DNA of 64,000 nt. It comes from SKVR01 sp037441525 (GTDB taxonomy: Bacteria > Bacteroidota > Bacteroidia > Bacteroidales > UBA7960). The translations under genes and the position numbers were made by a program. Shown here piece after piece: positions 33,762 through 43,890 of this stretch. The stretch lies in the NCBI GenBank assembly GCA_037441525.1, contig JBBISA010000003.1:124001-188000 (forward strand), given 5' to 3'. Numbering within the stretch: position 1 is the first letter of the stretch; each line of letters begins with the position of its first letter. The notes under the pieces were generated by a model. That model saw only the letters and a list, made by a program, of their open reading frames with translations. It was not told the origin of the DNA and did not search any database.

Positions 33762-34508
33762 GTGAAAGATGTTTTTAATCTGGTTATCGATTCCGGAAAT
33801 ACATTGACAAAAATTGCCGTTTTTAAGGGTTTTTCATTAGTTAAAACCTGGTCAACATCAAACCTTGAAACAATAAGGCCTGAAGATATTTCGGCCGAAT
33901 TTACGATACGCCATGCAATAGTGTCGGATGTAGCAGAAAAAACTGATGATCTTATTGCCGGTTTTAGGAGTTTTTTCCCGGTAATTAAAATGGCTTCCCA
34001 AATACCAGTCCCACTGAAAATAACATATTCAACTCCGGAAACTCTTGGAACAGATCGTATTGCAGGAGCAGTTTACGGTTCATATACTTTTCCGGGAAGA
34101 GATGTTTTAGTAATACAAGCCGGAACATGTATAACCTACGATATTGTTCTGAGCAATGGAGAATATCCCGGTGGAATAATTACCCCGGGAGTAGAGATGA
34201 GATTAAAAGCTATGAATACTTTTACCGCAAAACTTCCGTTAGTTAAAAAAGAAGAAACAGATTATCTTATAGGAAGGAATACTAATGAGTCGATTTTATC
34301 GGGTGTAAATAACGGATGCATTGCCGAAACTGATGGTATAATAGACAAATACCGCGAGTTATTTCCAGAGCTAATTGTGATTTTTGGGGGTGGTAATACA
34401 TTTTTTTTTGATAAACGACTAAAAAATAGGATATTTGCAACCGCAAATTTGGTGCCCTGTGGATTAAACATAATATTAGAATTCAATAAAATAAATGTCG
34501 AAAAATAA
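33762..34508 (+). CDS. coaX: Type III pantothenate kinase
   Basis: The enzyme phosphorylates pantothenate, the first step of coenzyme A synthesis. The type III signature is present: DSGNTLTK near the N-terminus for phosphate binding, the pantothenate loop TLGTDRIAG, and QAGTCITYD with its catalytic Asp. The 248 residues are normal. The start is GTG at 33762. The end overlaps the next gene by 14 bases, so it leads an envelope-biogenesis operon, a common arrangement in Bacteroidota. Confidence 0.92.
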   Translation: MKDVFNLVIDSGNTLTKIAVFKGFSLVKTWSTSNLETIRPEDISAEFTIRHAIVSDVAEKTDDLIAGFRSFFPVIKMASQIPVPLKITYSTPETLGTDRIAGAVYGSYTFPGRDVLVIQAGTCITYDIVLSNGEYPGGIITPGVEMRLKAMNTFTAKLPLVKKEETDYLIGRNTNESILSGVNNGCIAETDGIIDKYRELFPELIVIFGGGNTFFFDKRLKNRIFATANLVPCGLNIILEFNKINVEK

Positions 34509-35799
34509 CCGATTATCCAAATCTATTTTACTCCTGTTCTCTCCTGCGCTCGTAGCAATTCTTTTATCTTCTTACGATTTGCATGGTCAGGCAAGGATAA
34601 ACTCACCCTACTCAATATTTGCTGTAGGAGAGTTTAAAGGGAATGATTATTTCCGCAATATGTCCATGGGAGGGATCTCTCAGGGATTTAGGAGTAATGT
34701 AAGTGTGAATTATTTGAACCCGGCTTCATACACTGCCATTGATTCCATGTCATTTGTGTTTGATGGTACTGTTTTATCTCATATTTATCAGCAGGTAGAT
34801 ACCACCCGGAATCAAAGCGCTCTCTATACAAATCTTGGAGCATTGAATTTTGGTTTTCCTATTACCAAATGGTGGAAATTTGCCACAGGCATTGTTCCGT
34901 GGTCGCAGGTGGGTTACAGAATTAGTGATTTTGAGGAAACTACAACATCTGGCAGGGTAAATTTCCTCTATGAAGGCACTGGAGGAATTAATCAGCTATT
35001 TGTTGGCAACGGTTTTCAGATTTACAAAGGATTATCGGCCGGGGTTAATGTTTCTTACCTTTTTGGTCGCAGTGAAGACCTCAGCAGTGCATACTCTGAA
35101 ACCAATGGATTTTTCAGAACCTTCTGGAGTAATGCCGACCGGACAACCGGATTGCTGTTGACTTATGGCTTGCAATGGAGCATGAAATTAAAAAATGATC
35201 GAGGGCTAACCCTAGGTGCTTCCTACACTGCAGATACCGAATTAAATGTAATACAGAATAGCTATATTGTTAGATCTCTTCTTAGTGAAGGAATCGTCGA
35301 TACGTTAAGTTCGAGCGCTGATAATAAAGGCAAAATGAGAATTCCTGCCAATATTAGTGGTGGGTTATTTTATACTGTCAATCCCAATTTTGGTGTTGGA
35401 GCCGATTTTCAGATGCAAAACTGGAGTGGATTCCAAAAAATGGGAAACTCTTATAACCTTAATGATGTTTACCAGTTTAGGTTAGGTGCCATATACAACC
35501 CACGGGTATCTAATTATTCCGGATTCCTCAACCGCATTGAATACAGAGGAGGCTTTAGGTATGGTCAGTCGTCTATTACCATTCCCGATAGTTCAGGCGA
35601 TTTTCAGGACTTCACAGAACTTGGCATAAGTTTTGGAATTGGTTTGCCCATGAGAAGATCGCTATCAGGACTGAACCTTGGTTTTGAATATTCGCTGCGC
35701 AGCGCATCAAGTTCAGAACTCTTTCGCGAAAACTTCTTTCGGTTTAATATCGGAATTAACGTATACGAAAGATGGTTCTTTAAACGTAAATTCTTTTAG
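34495..35799 (+). CDS. Outer-membrane beta-barrel protein
   Basis: A signal peptide (SILLLFSPALVAILLSS) is followed by about 400 residues of alternating strand pattern with Gly/aromatic-rich ends, finishing in a basic/aromatic C-terminus. The start resembles FadL-like long-chain or hydrophobic transporters of Bacteroidota (INSPYSIFAVGEF, NMSMGGISQGF, NYLNPASYTAIDS). It is translationally overlapped with coaX. The transported molecule is unknown. Confidence 0.78.
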   Translation: MSKNNRLSKSILLLFSPALVAILLSSYDLHGQARINSPYSIFAVGEFKGNDYFRNMSMGGISQGFRSNVSVNYLNPASYTAIDSMSFVFDGTVLSHIYQQVDTTRNQSALYTNLGALNFGFPITKWWKFATGIVPWSQVGYRISDFEETTTSGRVNFLYEGTGGINQLFVGNGFQIYKGLSAGVNVSYLFGRSEDLSSAYSETNGFFRTFWSNADRTTGLLLTYGLQWSMKLKNDRGLTLGASYTADTELNVIQNSYIVRSLLSEGIVDTLSSSADNKGKMRIPANISGGLFYTVNPNFGVGADFQMQNWSGFQKMGNSYNLNDVYQFRLGAIYNPRVSNYSGFLNRIEYRGGFRYGQSSITIPDSSGDFQDFTELGISFGIGLPMRRSLSGLNLGFEYSLRSASSSELFRENFFRFNIGINVYERWFFKRKFF

Positions 35800-35900
35800 C
35801 CACAAAAAATTATTCAATTACGAGGATTGAACGTACCTGCATCTTCAAATACAATGATTTCGCAGTTATTTTCAAATGACCACTAAAAAAAAAACACAAA

Positions 35901-37331
35901 ATGAAAACGAAGAGATTTTTTCCCGCAGTTATATTACTTAGCCTTTTTCTGACCTATAATTGCACCGCCTCTGTTAAAACTACCGCTGCCGCAGACAACA
36001 CAAATACTGAAATTGCAGATGAGTCGTTAACAACGGGGCAGCAAAATCCAAATCAACCCAGGACTCCCAGATATGGAGCAACCCCCGAAGACAGTGTTAA
36101 GTGCATCCGAAATTTGTCCCTCTATCAGGAATTTTACAATCAAGGTAACCGGCAGATGGCATGGGAACCATGGAGGGAAGTTTTTCTGAATTGTCCGCAG
36201 GCAAGCCAAAATACTTTTATCAGGGGAGCTATCCTGGTAAAAATGAAATACAGCCAGGAAACTGACCCCATAAGACGTGAAGCCTGGATAGATACCCTGA
36301 TGATGGTTTACGATCAACGAATCCAATATTTTGGAAATGTTCCACAATCGCGCGAAGGATTGGTACTTGGCCGTAAGGCGGTTGACTTGTTTCAGCTCAG
36401 GCCCAACAATACTTTGCCCATATATGAAATGACAAAGCGTTCTATCTTACTCGAACGAAACAATTCCCAAGCCGATGTTATTCTTATATATATGCAGTCA
36501 TTAATCAGAATGGTTGAAGCAGGGCTTCTTCCAACCGGAGAGATTTTGTTAGCTTATGACCAGGTAATGGCTATTATCGACCATAATATTGCCAACAACA
36601 CCCAGGATAACAACCTGTATGTTCAGGCAAAAAACAATGTTGAGATAATGTTTGAACCTTTTGCAACCTGCGAGAATATTATTGCCTTGTATGGCCCTCG
36701 CTTTAACAATACTCCAAACAATATTGAACTCCTTGAAAAAGTAACATCCATGCTGAGCAAAGCGAGTTGTACTGATTCTGATTTGTTTTACAAGACGACC
36801 CTTAACCTCCACAAGCTTAAACCTACAGCTCAAAGTGCGTTCATGATGGCCCGTATGGAAAGTTCAAGTCAGAATTACCGCGAAGCTTTGAACTTCTATC
36901 AGCAGGCAATCGACCTTTATCAGTCAGACAGCGATAAGTTTACTGCATATCTTTTAATGGCCGATATGAGCTTCCGTCAATTACGGCAATTCGCGCAAGC
37001 CAGGACTTATGCATTACAAGCGTCGGCTCTTGCGCCCAATAACGGACGGCCACTTTTGCTTATTGGAGAAATGTATGCCACTTCTGCAAATCAATGCGGA
37101 GAAAATGATCTTACCAAAAACGTAGCCTATTGGGCAGCTGTCGATAAATTCCTTCAGGCGCGCAATGCTGATTCTGATCCGGCAGTAGTTGAGAGGGCAA
37201 CACAACTTATTAATACATTCAGCCAATACTTCCCCAACCGAGAAATAATATTCTTTCATGGGCTTACCGAAGGCCAAACATACAGGGTTGAATGTTGGAT
37301 AAACGAAACCACCCGCGTTAGGGCCAGATAA
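35901..37331 (+). CDS. TPR-containing lipoprotein
   Basis: The signal ends in LTYNC (C21), so this is an envelope lipoprotein. The remainder is helical with TPR-like units in the C-terminal half (MARMESSSQNYREALNFYQQAIDLY, FAQARTYALQASALAPNN). Its stop overlaps the LptC gene start (TAATG), implying coupling. TPR lipoproteins at this position are common in Bacteroidota and may assist outer-membrane assembly; function is inferred only. Confidence 0.8.
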   Translation: MKTKRFFPAVILLSLFLTYNCTASVKTTAAADNTNTEIADESLTTGQQNPNQPRTPRYGATPEDSVKCIRNLSLYQEFYNQGNRQMAWEPWREVFLNCPQASQNTFIRGAILVKMKYSQETDPIRREAWIDTLMMVYDQRIQYFGNVPQSREGLVLGRKAVDLFQLRPNNTLPIYEMTKRSILLERNNSQADVILIYMQSLIRMVEAGLLPTGEILLAYDQVMAIIDHNIANNTQDNNLYVQAKNNVEIMFEPFATCENIIALYGPRFNNTPNNIELLEKVTSMLSKASCTDSDLFYKTTLNLHKLKPTAQSAFMMARMESSSQNYREALNFYQQAIDLYQSDSDKFTAYLLMADMSFRQLRQFAQARTYALQASALAPNNGRPLLLIGEMYATSANQCGENDLTKNVAYWAAVDKFLQARNADSDPAVVERATQLINTFSQYFPNREIIFFHGLTEGQTYRVECWINETTRVRAR

Positions 37332-37918
37332 TGAGCCTTCCCGGTTTAAGATACTCCATTTATTGCATTGCCATCCTTTCCGGGTTGGCAATGCTTTTTT
37401 CATGTAAACCCGATATAAAGACTATTGAAGCCATTACCATAGACCAAAACCAGCCTATGGAAATTGCCACCGAGCTCAAAATCATATACAGCACAAGTGG
37501 CAGAGTGCAGATGATTATGGAAACTCCTTTAATGAAAAAATTTGAAGGTGAAAAGCCTTACATGGAGTTGCCAGAAGGTTTTGTGATGATGTTTTTTGAC
37601 TCCCTGATGCAGGAAACTTCCCGGATTTCGGCCAATTATGCCATTCAATATGAGATCGATCAACTTATCGACGCAAGGAACAATGTAATTTTGCAAAATC
37701 ATGAAAACGGAGAAAAACTTAATACAGAGCAATTGATTTGGGATCAGAAAAGAGAAATGATTTATACCGAGAAATTTGTAAAAATAACTACCCAGGAAGA
37801 AGTGCTCTATGGCGAAGGGTTTGAATCAGATGACCGTTTTACCAATTGGATCATTAAAAACCCAACAGGTACTTTTTATATTGAAATGAATCAGGAAACC
37901 AACCAGGAGAATCCTTGA
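37331..37918 (+). CDS. lptC: LPS export periplasmic protein LptC, lipoprotein form
   Basis: LptC passes lipopolysaccharide from the inner-membrane ABC transporter to the periplasmic bridge. The protein has 195 residues with a lipobox ending at C25 (AMLFSC) rather than the membrane anchor of E. coli LptC, a form usual in Bacteroidota. The OstA-like fold shows as successive strands (LKIIYSTSGRVQMIMETPLM, RNNVILQNHENGEKLNTEQLIWDQKREMI is the signature region, about residues 127-155). It overlaps the TPR lipoprotein gene. Confidence 0.85.
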   Translation: MSLPGLRYSIYCIAILSGLAMLFSCKPDIKTIEAITIDQNQPMEIATELKIIYSTSGRVQMIMETPLMKKFEGEKPYMELPEGFVMMFFDSLMQETSRISANYAIQYEIDQLIDARNNVILQNHENGEKLNTEQLIWDQKREMIYTEKFVKITTQEEVLYGEGFESDDRFTNWIIKNPTGTFYIEMNQETNQENP

Positions 37919-38011
37919 AAAGCCCATTGATATTACCCCAATAAGAACAAAGAAACAATTATTCAATTATTTATAAATTTGTGATTACCTTTTTTTATTA
38001 ATGCATTAACT

Positions 38012-39289
38012 GTGGAAAACTATTATTGGTGGATAATTATTATCAGTCTCATTTTTTCGGCTTTCTTTTCCGGGATGGAAATTGCCTATATTACTGCCAA
38101 TAAGCTTAAGGTTGAGGTTGACAAAAAGAGCGGAGGACTGGCCGCCCGAATCATCTCTCGATTTACCCGTTCCGATTCAGGCTTTATTTCGGCAATGCTG
38201 GTTGGAAATAATATAACGCTTGTTGTTTATGGTATTTTTATTGCATTATTACTCAGGCCACAGCTGGAAAGAGTAATGCCCGAAATAATTCAAAGCGAAT
38301 TCAGCATCTTTTTAGGTCAAACTATCCTGTCATCACTTATAATTTTACTTTTTGCCGAATTTCTCCCGAAAACACTTTTCAGGATTGATTCAAACCGAAT
38401 TCTTCGGTTTTTCGCATTACCAGTTTATATAATCTATATTCTCCTCTATCCCTTGGTCTTTATAACTCTTGGGTTGTCAGACTTTATTCTTCGCAGAATT
38501 TTCAAAGTGAACCTGTCCCAATCTCCCAAAACATTTGATAGTGTAGACATAGATAATTTCCTTCGTGAATTTGGAAACAAGCAAAACTCCTCCGGTGGCG
38601 ATGAAATTGAAATGCAGATTTTCAGAAACGCAATTGAATTTCCCGACATTAAACTCAGGGAGAGCATGATACCACGTACGGAAATTGTTGCACTTGATGA
38701 AAAGGAGCCACTTGATGTTTTCAGGAAAACCTTTTCCGAAAAAGGGTTATCAAAAATTCTTATATATCAAAGAAGCATTGATAATATAACCGGGTATGTG
38801 CATGCGTTTGATTTTTTTAAGAAGCCAAAGGATATTCCAAGCATAATCAGGCCCATTATGGTTGTTCCGGAAACCATGCACGTGAATAAGCTTCTGCGAA
38901 ATTTTATTCACCAACATAGAAGCATTGCCCTTGTGGTTGACGAATTTGGCGGAACAGCTGGTCTTATCACCATCGAAGACATCATGGAAGAAATTTTTGG
39001 GGAGATTGAGGATGAATATGATACTGACAATCTGGTGGAAAAACAAATCAGCGAAAATGAATTTATTTTTTCTGCCCGGCTCGAAATTGATTATCTGAAT
39101 GAAAAGTATGGATTTCTGTTGCCAGAATCAGAAGAATATGAGACTTTGGGAGGATTGATTATTAATCAACACGAAAGCATCCCAGAAAAAGACCAGACTA
39201 TCCAAATCAAAAATTATATATTCCGCATAAGTCAGGTAAGCGCAAAAAGAATTGAACAGGTTCATGTAAGAATATCGCCAGACAACTAA
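38012..39289 (+). CDS. CNNM/CorC-type hemolysin family protein
   Basis: This inner-membrane protein of 425 residues has an N-terminal DUF21 domain (residues 5-165, about four helices), a pair of CBS domains (about 205-330: RESMIPRTEIVALDE, VDEFGGTAGLITIEDIMEEIFGEIEDE) and a C-terminal CorC/HlyC domain (ARLEIDYLNEKYG). Related CNNM proteins bind or export magnesium. The start is GTG at 38012, 30 bases after a TAAATTTG -7-like element at 37974-37981. Confidence 0.92.
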   Translation: MENYYWWIIIISLIFSAFFSGMEIAYITANKLKVEVDKKSGGLAARIISRFTRSDSGFISAMLVGNNITLVVYGIFIALLLRPQLERVMPEIIQSEFSIFLGQTILSSLIILLFAEFLPKTLFRIDSNRILRFFALPVYIIYILLYPLVFITLGLSDFILRRIFKVNLSQSPKTFDSVDIDNFLREFGNKQNSSGGDEIEMQIFRNAIEFPDIKLRESMIPRTEIVALDEKEPLDVFRKTFSEKGLSKILIYQRSIDNITGYVHAFDFFKKPKDIPSIIRPIMVVPETMHVNKLLRNFIHQHRSIALVVDEFGGTAGLITIEDIMEEIFGEIEDEYDTDNLVEKQISENEFIFSARLEIDYLNEKYGFLLPESEEYETLGGLIINQHESIPEKDQTIQIKNYIFRISQVSAKRIEQVHVRISPDN

Positions 39290-39466
39290 AGAACTTAGCT
39301 ACCTGCAAAACCCAAAATTAAACATACGATATTTAACAAACTGTATATGTGCAGTTTATGGCCATTCAAATTATTTAAAACCCCAAATTCCGGTTTTGAA
39401 AAATTGTTATACATTTGCAGTTCAATTTAAAAACAAGTAAATCAGATAAAAGAATAGTAAGATATT

Positions 39467-41590
39467 ATGGCTGTTATTGGAAAAATCAGGAGTTATTCCG
39501 GATTACTTATTGCTGTTATTGGTATCGCTTTGGCTGCTTTTGTGCTGGGCGATTTTTTTGGATATGGGCCCACCAGATCACAATCCCTTGAGGTAGGTTC
39601 AGCGGGAAAATCCAAAATCATGTACCGCGATTTTGAAGAAAAGGTTGCCCAGGCTATTGAAAATTGGCGCAACCAAACCGGTAATCAGAACCCTGGTATC
39701 CGGGAAACATTTCAGATAAGGCAACAGGTTTGGGATCAGCTCCTTAAAGATATATTAATGGATGTTGAATATGAAAAACTTGGTCTCAAAATTCATCCTG
39801 ATGAATTAAGTGACATGATTATTGGGAATAATCCCCATCCTGCAATACTTCAGAGTTTTACCAATCCCAATGATGGTTCCTTCGACCCACAATCGGTTAT
39901 TAACTTCCTTCAGAATATGAGTTCTGGGGCAATCGACCCTTCAGTTCAAAATCAATGGTTTATGCTCGAAGATTTCATCAAAGACCAACGCAAGGAGGCC
40001 AAATACCATAATCTGATCAGAAAAGGCTATTACATGCCTGATATATTGGTTCAAGCTGATTACCAGGATAAAAATGCATCGATTGATTTGACCGTTGCTT
40101 TATTGCGTTATACCGATATTGATGATAGTCTGGTTGTTATAACCGATCGGGAACTTCGCCGTACCTATAATGAACATAAACACAAACATAAAAGAGAAGC
40201 TTCAAGAGATTTGGAATATGTAGTATTCCCTATCTTTCCATCTGAGCAGGATCAGGAAACCATAAGGTTGCAAACCGAAAGACTTATGCCCGAATTTGCC
40301 ACAGCAGAAAATGTGGAAACTTTCATCAATTCAAACTCTGATGACCGTTTTAACCCAACTTTTTTCTCCAGAGGCCAACTCTCCCCTATTATCGACAGCA
40401 TAATGTTCAACGCTCCTGTTGGAACAATGTACGGCCCGTTTATCGAAAATAATGCGTTTGTGGTTGCCAAATTAAATGATGTTCAGTTACGTCCTGATTC
40501 AATTAAAGCTGCTCATATCCTTATTGCCTTCAAAGGCTCCAGATCAGCAGCACAAGAAGTTTCCCTGACACGAGATCAGGCAAAAGTAAAGGCTGATAGT
40601 ATTTTAGGCGTTGTCAGAAGAAATCCGGCATCCTTTTCTTCGCTTGCATCAGTTCTATCCAACGATCCCTCTGCCTCCTCTAATCAGGGTGACCTTGGGT
40701 GGTTTGCCGATGGCGCTATGGTACCCGCTTTTAACCAGGCAGTAATTGATAATCCCATAAACAGTTTTACTGTGGCTGAATCTGAATTTGGATTCCATGT
40801 CATTCATATTACAGGCAAATCATCACCTACCAAAAAGGTACAGGTAGCCCGGTTAACAAGAAACATTGAATATAGCAATCAAACGTTTCAGCGGGTTTTT
40901 GGCCAGGCAAGCGCCTTTTCTGCTGCATTGAGAAACAATGATGATTTCGACGCAGTGGTGGAAGGACAAGGTTTAAGCAAACGAATTGTCGACAACATAA
41001 AACCAATGGATAATGCAATACCCGGAATTGAAAACCCAAGAGGCATAATTCAATGGGCATTTGCAGAAAGAACAAATAAAGGAGGTGTTTCACAAATTTT
41101 TGACCTCGATGGCCGATTTGTAGTTGCACGAGTATCACGTATCAGAGAGGAAGGAATTCCATCGCTGAATGAAATAAAAGATGAAATAAGAACCATAGCC
41201 ATTCGTGAGAAAAAAGGGCAGATACTAATTGATAAGATAAACCAGGCTGCAGGTAATACCCTCGAGGAAAAGGCCGAAAGTCTTAATACCGACTCAAGGT
41301 TGCTTGAAAATATCAGATTTAACAATAACAACCTTTTTGGTTTTGGGCCGGAACCTGCCGTTGTTGGAAGCGCATTTGCCATGGAAATTGGCAAACTTAA
41401 CCAAGTTAAAGGGAATAATGGTGTTTACCTTGTAAGGGTTAATTCCAACGAGCCCGGCATTGAACCAGAGAACTGGTCTCTTCAGAGAACGCAAATATTA
41501 TCCAGTTTCCGTAACCGGGTGCCAGGAGAAACCTTTAGAGTATTGCGCGAAAATGCCCAGGTAAAAGATAACCGCCATATGTTTTATTAA
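39467..41590 (+). CDS. SurA/PpiD-type peptidyl-prolyl isomerase
   Basis: This is a periplasmic folding factor anchored in the inner membrane. The 707 residues begin with a membrane helix (about 12-31), then a SurA-N-like helical chaperone domain, then a parvulin rotamase domain (about 345-455: AAHILIAFKG, NDPSASSNQGDLGWFADGAMVPAFN, ESEFGFHVIHI), and a long C-terminal region that may include a degenerate second rotamase. The layout matches PpiD. A -7-like TACATTTG sits at 39410-39417. A strong terminator follows. Confidence 0.9.
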   Translation: MAVIGKIRSYSGLLIAVIGIALAAFVLGDFFGYGPTRSQSLEVGSAGKSKIMYRDFEEKVAQAIENWRNQTGNQNPGIRETFQIRQQVWDQLLKDILMDVEYEKLGLKIHPDELSDMIIGNNPHPAILQSFTNPNDGSFDPQSVINFLQNMSSGAIDPSVQNQWFMLEDFIKDQRKEAKYHNLIRKGYYMPDILVQADYQDKNASIDLTVALLRYTDIDDSLVVITDRELRRTYNEHKHKHKREASRDLEYVVFPIFPSEQDQETIRLQTERLMPEFATAENVETFINSNSDDRFNPTFFSRGQLSPIIDSIMFNAPVGTMYGPFIENNAFVVAKLNDVQLRPDSIKAAHILIAFKGSRSAAQEVSLTRDQAKVKADSILGVVRRNPASFSSLASVLSNDPSASSNQGDLGWFADGAMVPAFNQAVIDNPINSFTVAESEFGFHVIHITGKSSPTKKVQVARLTRNIEYSNQTFQRVFGQASAFSAALRNNDDFDAVVEGQGLSKRIVDNIKPMDNAIPGIENPRGIIQWAFAERTNKGGVSQIFDLDGRFVVARVSRIREEGIPSLNEIKDEIRTIAIREKKGQILIDKINQAAGNTLEEKAESLNTDSRLLENIRFNNNNLFGFGPEPAVVGSAFAMEIGKLNQVKGNNGVYLVRVNSNEPGIEPENWSLQRTQILSSFRNRVPGETFRVLRENAQVKDNRHMFY

Positions 41591-41638
41591 CATAGGACCT
41601 TTATAAAGGAAATTCAAAATATAATATAAGCTTAAAAA

Positions 41639-41669
41639 CCCATTCCTGCCCGGGAATGGGTTTTTTTTT
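41639..41669 (+). terminator. Rho-independent terminator after the PPIase gene
   Basis: CCCATTCC and GGAATGGG form an eight-base stem flanked by A- and T-runs, ending with nine T. It closes the transcription unit that begins near coaX. Confidence 0.9.
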
Positions 41670-41755
41670 ACCTTTGGCCTTATGCAAAAAGGTGGGATAA
41701 GCCAGTAAAAATGCACTCTCCCACCCATTCTCTTTTTATCTAACAGAATTAGCAA

Positions 41756-43648
41756 ATGAGCTCAGAACTGACACAAAATCATCTTAAAACCCTAATGATA
41801 GATGCCAGAACAGGCTTCTATAAAATAACAAGATACAAAATTAGAGATTTCTGGGGCCCCGTAGATCTTGGAATTCATCTTGCAAAAAAATTCGATTCGC
41901 TTAATATTGGAACCGGATTATTGGCAGGCTCAATTTTCCCTGGCTCCAACAGATTGATTTTTACCGGATTCAGCCCTTGCTGGCATGGATTCTATATTTC
42001 ATCAATGGGTGGCGCAGGTCTGGTATTTGATAATCTTGGGCTAAATATGGTTTCAATAACGGGTAAATCGTCGCAACCATCGGTAATTTACCTGAACCGA
42101 AACCATGGAGAAGAAATTGAAGTGGAAATAGTTCCGGTTCATATTCATGAAATTTGGGAGCAAGGACGAAAAGGGGTTTACTCGATGATGCAACATACCC
42201 TCGATTCATTTCGCCACCGGTATGAAAATGACCCCAGGGTTTTGGCAACCGGTCCGGCAGCATTATATACCGATTTTGGGGCCATTGCATCTGCCCCGGT
42301 CAGAAAAGGAGAAGTAACCTATGTTGACTGTTGGGCCGGACGGGGTGGTTTTGGCACCAAATTACTCAGTGATCATGGCATTGCAGCAATAATATATGGT
42401 GGAACCTTCGTAGATGAAGATTTTCGCGACCGGACTGTTGCTGACAGCTGGTTTCAGGAACGATACCAGATGAAACTATCTGCAAAAGACCTTGAGGCAA
42501 CCACCAAGTATCGCTACGACCCCGCTTTTAACACGGGAGGTACATTTGGAGTTAATTTCACCACCCTGAAAGAAAACATTATTGCATTCAATTACAGATC
42601 AATATACTGGAATGATGAACAAAGGCTCAAACTTCATAAAGAATTTATTCTCGACCACTATCTGAAGCAGTTTAACGAAGAAACCATCATACCGAAACAG
42701 CAAAGAACCTGCGGTGAGCCCTGTGCAGCAGTTTGCAAAAAACTCAACAATCATTACAAAAAAGATTATGAACCCTACCAGACAATGGGGCCTCTATGCG
42801 GAATATTTGATCAAAGAGCCGCCGAGCTAACCAACCAAAAAGCTGATTCTTTAGGGTTTGACGCTATTTCAGTAGGAGGTGTATTGGCATGGCTAATGGA
42901 TTGTGTTGCCGATAATTTGATTAAACCTGAAGAACTTGGTCTTTCCGAAAAGCCAATTTTCGAGCCTGAAGGGTTTCATGTGGTGGAAGATTCGATGCAC
43001 AATGCCAACATCGCCATGACACTTTTGGATGAGATGGCCACAGAAAACGGAAAAATAAATCTGAAGGAAGGGGCAAGAAAGTATGCAAGGCAATTGGCAA
43101 GACAAAAGGGCATTGAAATTGTTAATCGCTTCGTTTATAATGCCTTTGCCCGACATGGATGGATGGTACCCAATCAATACTGGACCCCAGGCGTACTTAG
43201 CCCTATGGGTATAATGGGCAAATACTACAATGATTATGGGAAAGAGTTTGTTGAACCTCGTGAACTGGGACGGAAAAATGCCCATAGAATGGTGAAAGAA
43301 CTAATGCTCGACAATACAGGTATTTGCCGGCTTCACCGGGCCTGGGCCGAAGATTTGATGCCTGGGATTATTGAAAAGCTCTATGGACAAAGCGAATCCT
43401 TCCTAAGGTCGATCTCTCTTACCGCAAGCCGGATCAATAGCCGCAATGCATCGGTATTCTGGGAAAGCCGTCGCAATATCGATTACGTTCATACATTTAT
43501 GAACAAACTTAAAAATTCGGGCATAAAATCACCAGAACTTGATGCCTGGTTAAACCGTTTTGACCAAGATGCCGGAAATGCAGCCATTGATTTCTGGTAC
43601 GAAATTCATAAAGGAATTCATGAATCGTTGAGAGAATTTCCATGCTGA
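41756..43648 (+). CDS. Aldehyde:ferredoxin oxidoreductase
   Basis: This is a tungsten (or molybdenum) bis-pterin enzyme that oxidises aldehydes to carboxylic acids with ferredoxin, in anaerobic peptide or sugar fermentation. The 630 residues show the AOR N-terminal domain (LIFTGFSPCWHGFYISSMGG), the pterin-binding WAGRGGFG, and cluster cysteines C319, C323 and C327 in RTCGEPCAAVCKK plus C524 in DNTGICRLHR. The spacing C-x3-C-x3-C differs from the C-x2-C-x3-C known in Pyrococcus. It is flanked by terminators, and no pterin-cofactor genes are nearby. Confidence 0.9.
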   Translation: MSSELTQNHLKTLMIDARTGFYKITRYKIRDFWGPVDLGIHLAKKFDSLNIGTGLLAGSIFPGSNRLIFTGFSPCWHGFYISSMGGAGLVFDNLGLNMVSITGKSSQPSVIYLNRNHGEEIEVEIVPVHIHEIWEQGRKGVYSMMQHTLDSFRHRYENDPRVLATGPAALYTDFGAIASAPVRKGEVTYVDCWAGRGGFGTKLLSDHGIAAIIYGGTFVDEDFRDRTVADSWFQERYQMKLSAKDLEATTKYRYDPAFNTGGTFGVNFTTLKENIIAFNYRSIYWNDEQRLKLHKEFILDHYLKQFNEETIIPKQQRTCGEPCAAVCKKLNNHYKKDYEPYQTMGPLCGIFDQRAAELTNQKADSLGFDAISVGGVLAWLMDCVADNLIKPEELGLSEKPIFEPEGFHVVEDSMHNANIAMTLLDEMATENGKINLKEGARKYARQLARQKGIEIVNRFVYNAFARHGWMVPNQYWTPGVLSPMGIMGKYYNDYGKEFVEPRELGRKNAHRMVKELMLDNTGICRLHRAWAEDLMPGIIEKLYGQSESFLRSISLTASRINSRNASVFWESRRNIDYVHTFMNKLKNSGIKSPELDAWLNRFDQDAGNAAIDFWYEIHKGIHESLREFPC

Positions 43649-43719
43649 TTTTGTCACCCTACAAGATTAGGCACTAACAGTTCAAATTGTAATAGCCAGA
43701 TGACTTGGCCAGATTTATA

Positions 43720-43749
43720 TGTTCAATATTGAACAATACATGTTCGAAC
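43720..43749. promoter_or_regulatory. Pair of GTTC/GAAC palindromes
   Basis: TGTTCAATATTGAACA (43720-43735) is a perfect 16-base palindrome. A second, shorter palindrome GTTCGAAC (43742-43749) begins with the same TGTTC half-site 21 bases further on, which places both on the same face of the helix. This is a good operator candidate about 140 bases before the DUF2807 gene. The regulator is unknown. Confidence 0.55.
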
Positions 43750-43890
43750 TTAGCAAATTTATTTTAACCCAGGAAAAACAAATAAAGTCAGTCTCATTTT
43801 AATTCAATATGTTGCCCCCTTTGGCACTTTTATTGGTATTGTGATATTGCAAACATACCAATACAGAGTTTAACCATTAAAACAAGAAAA

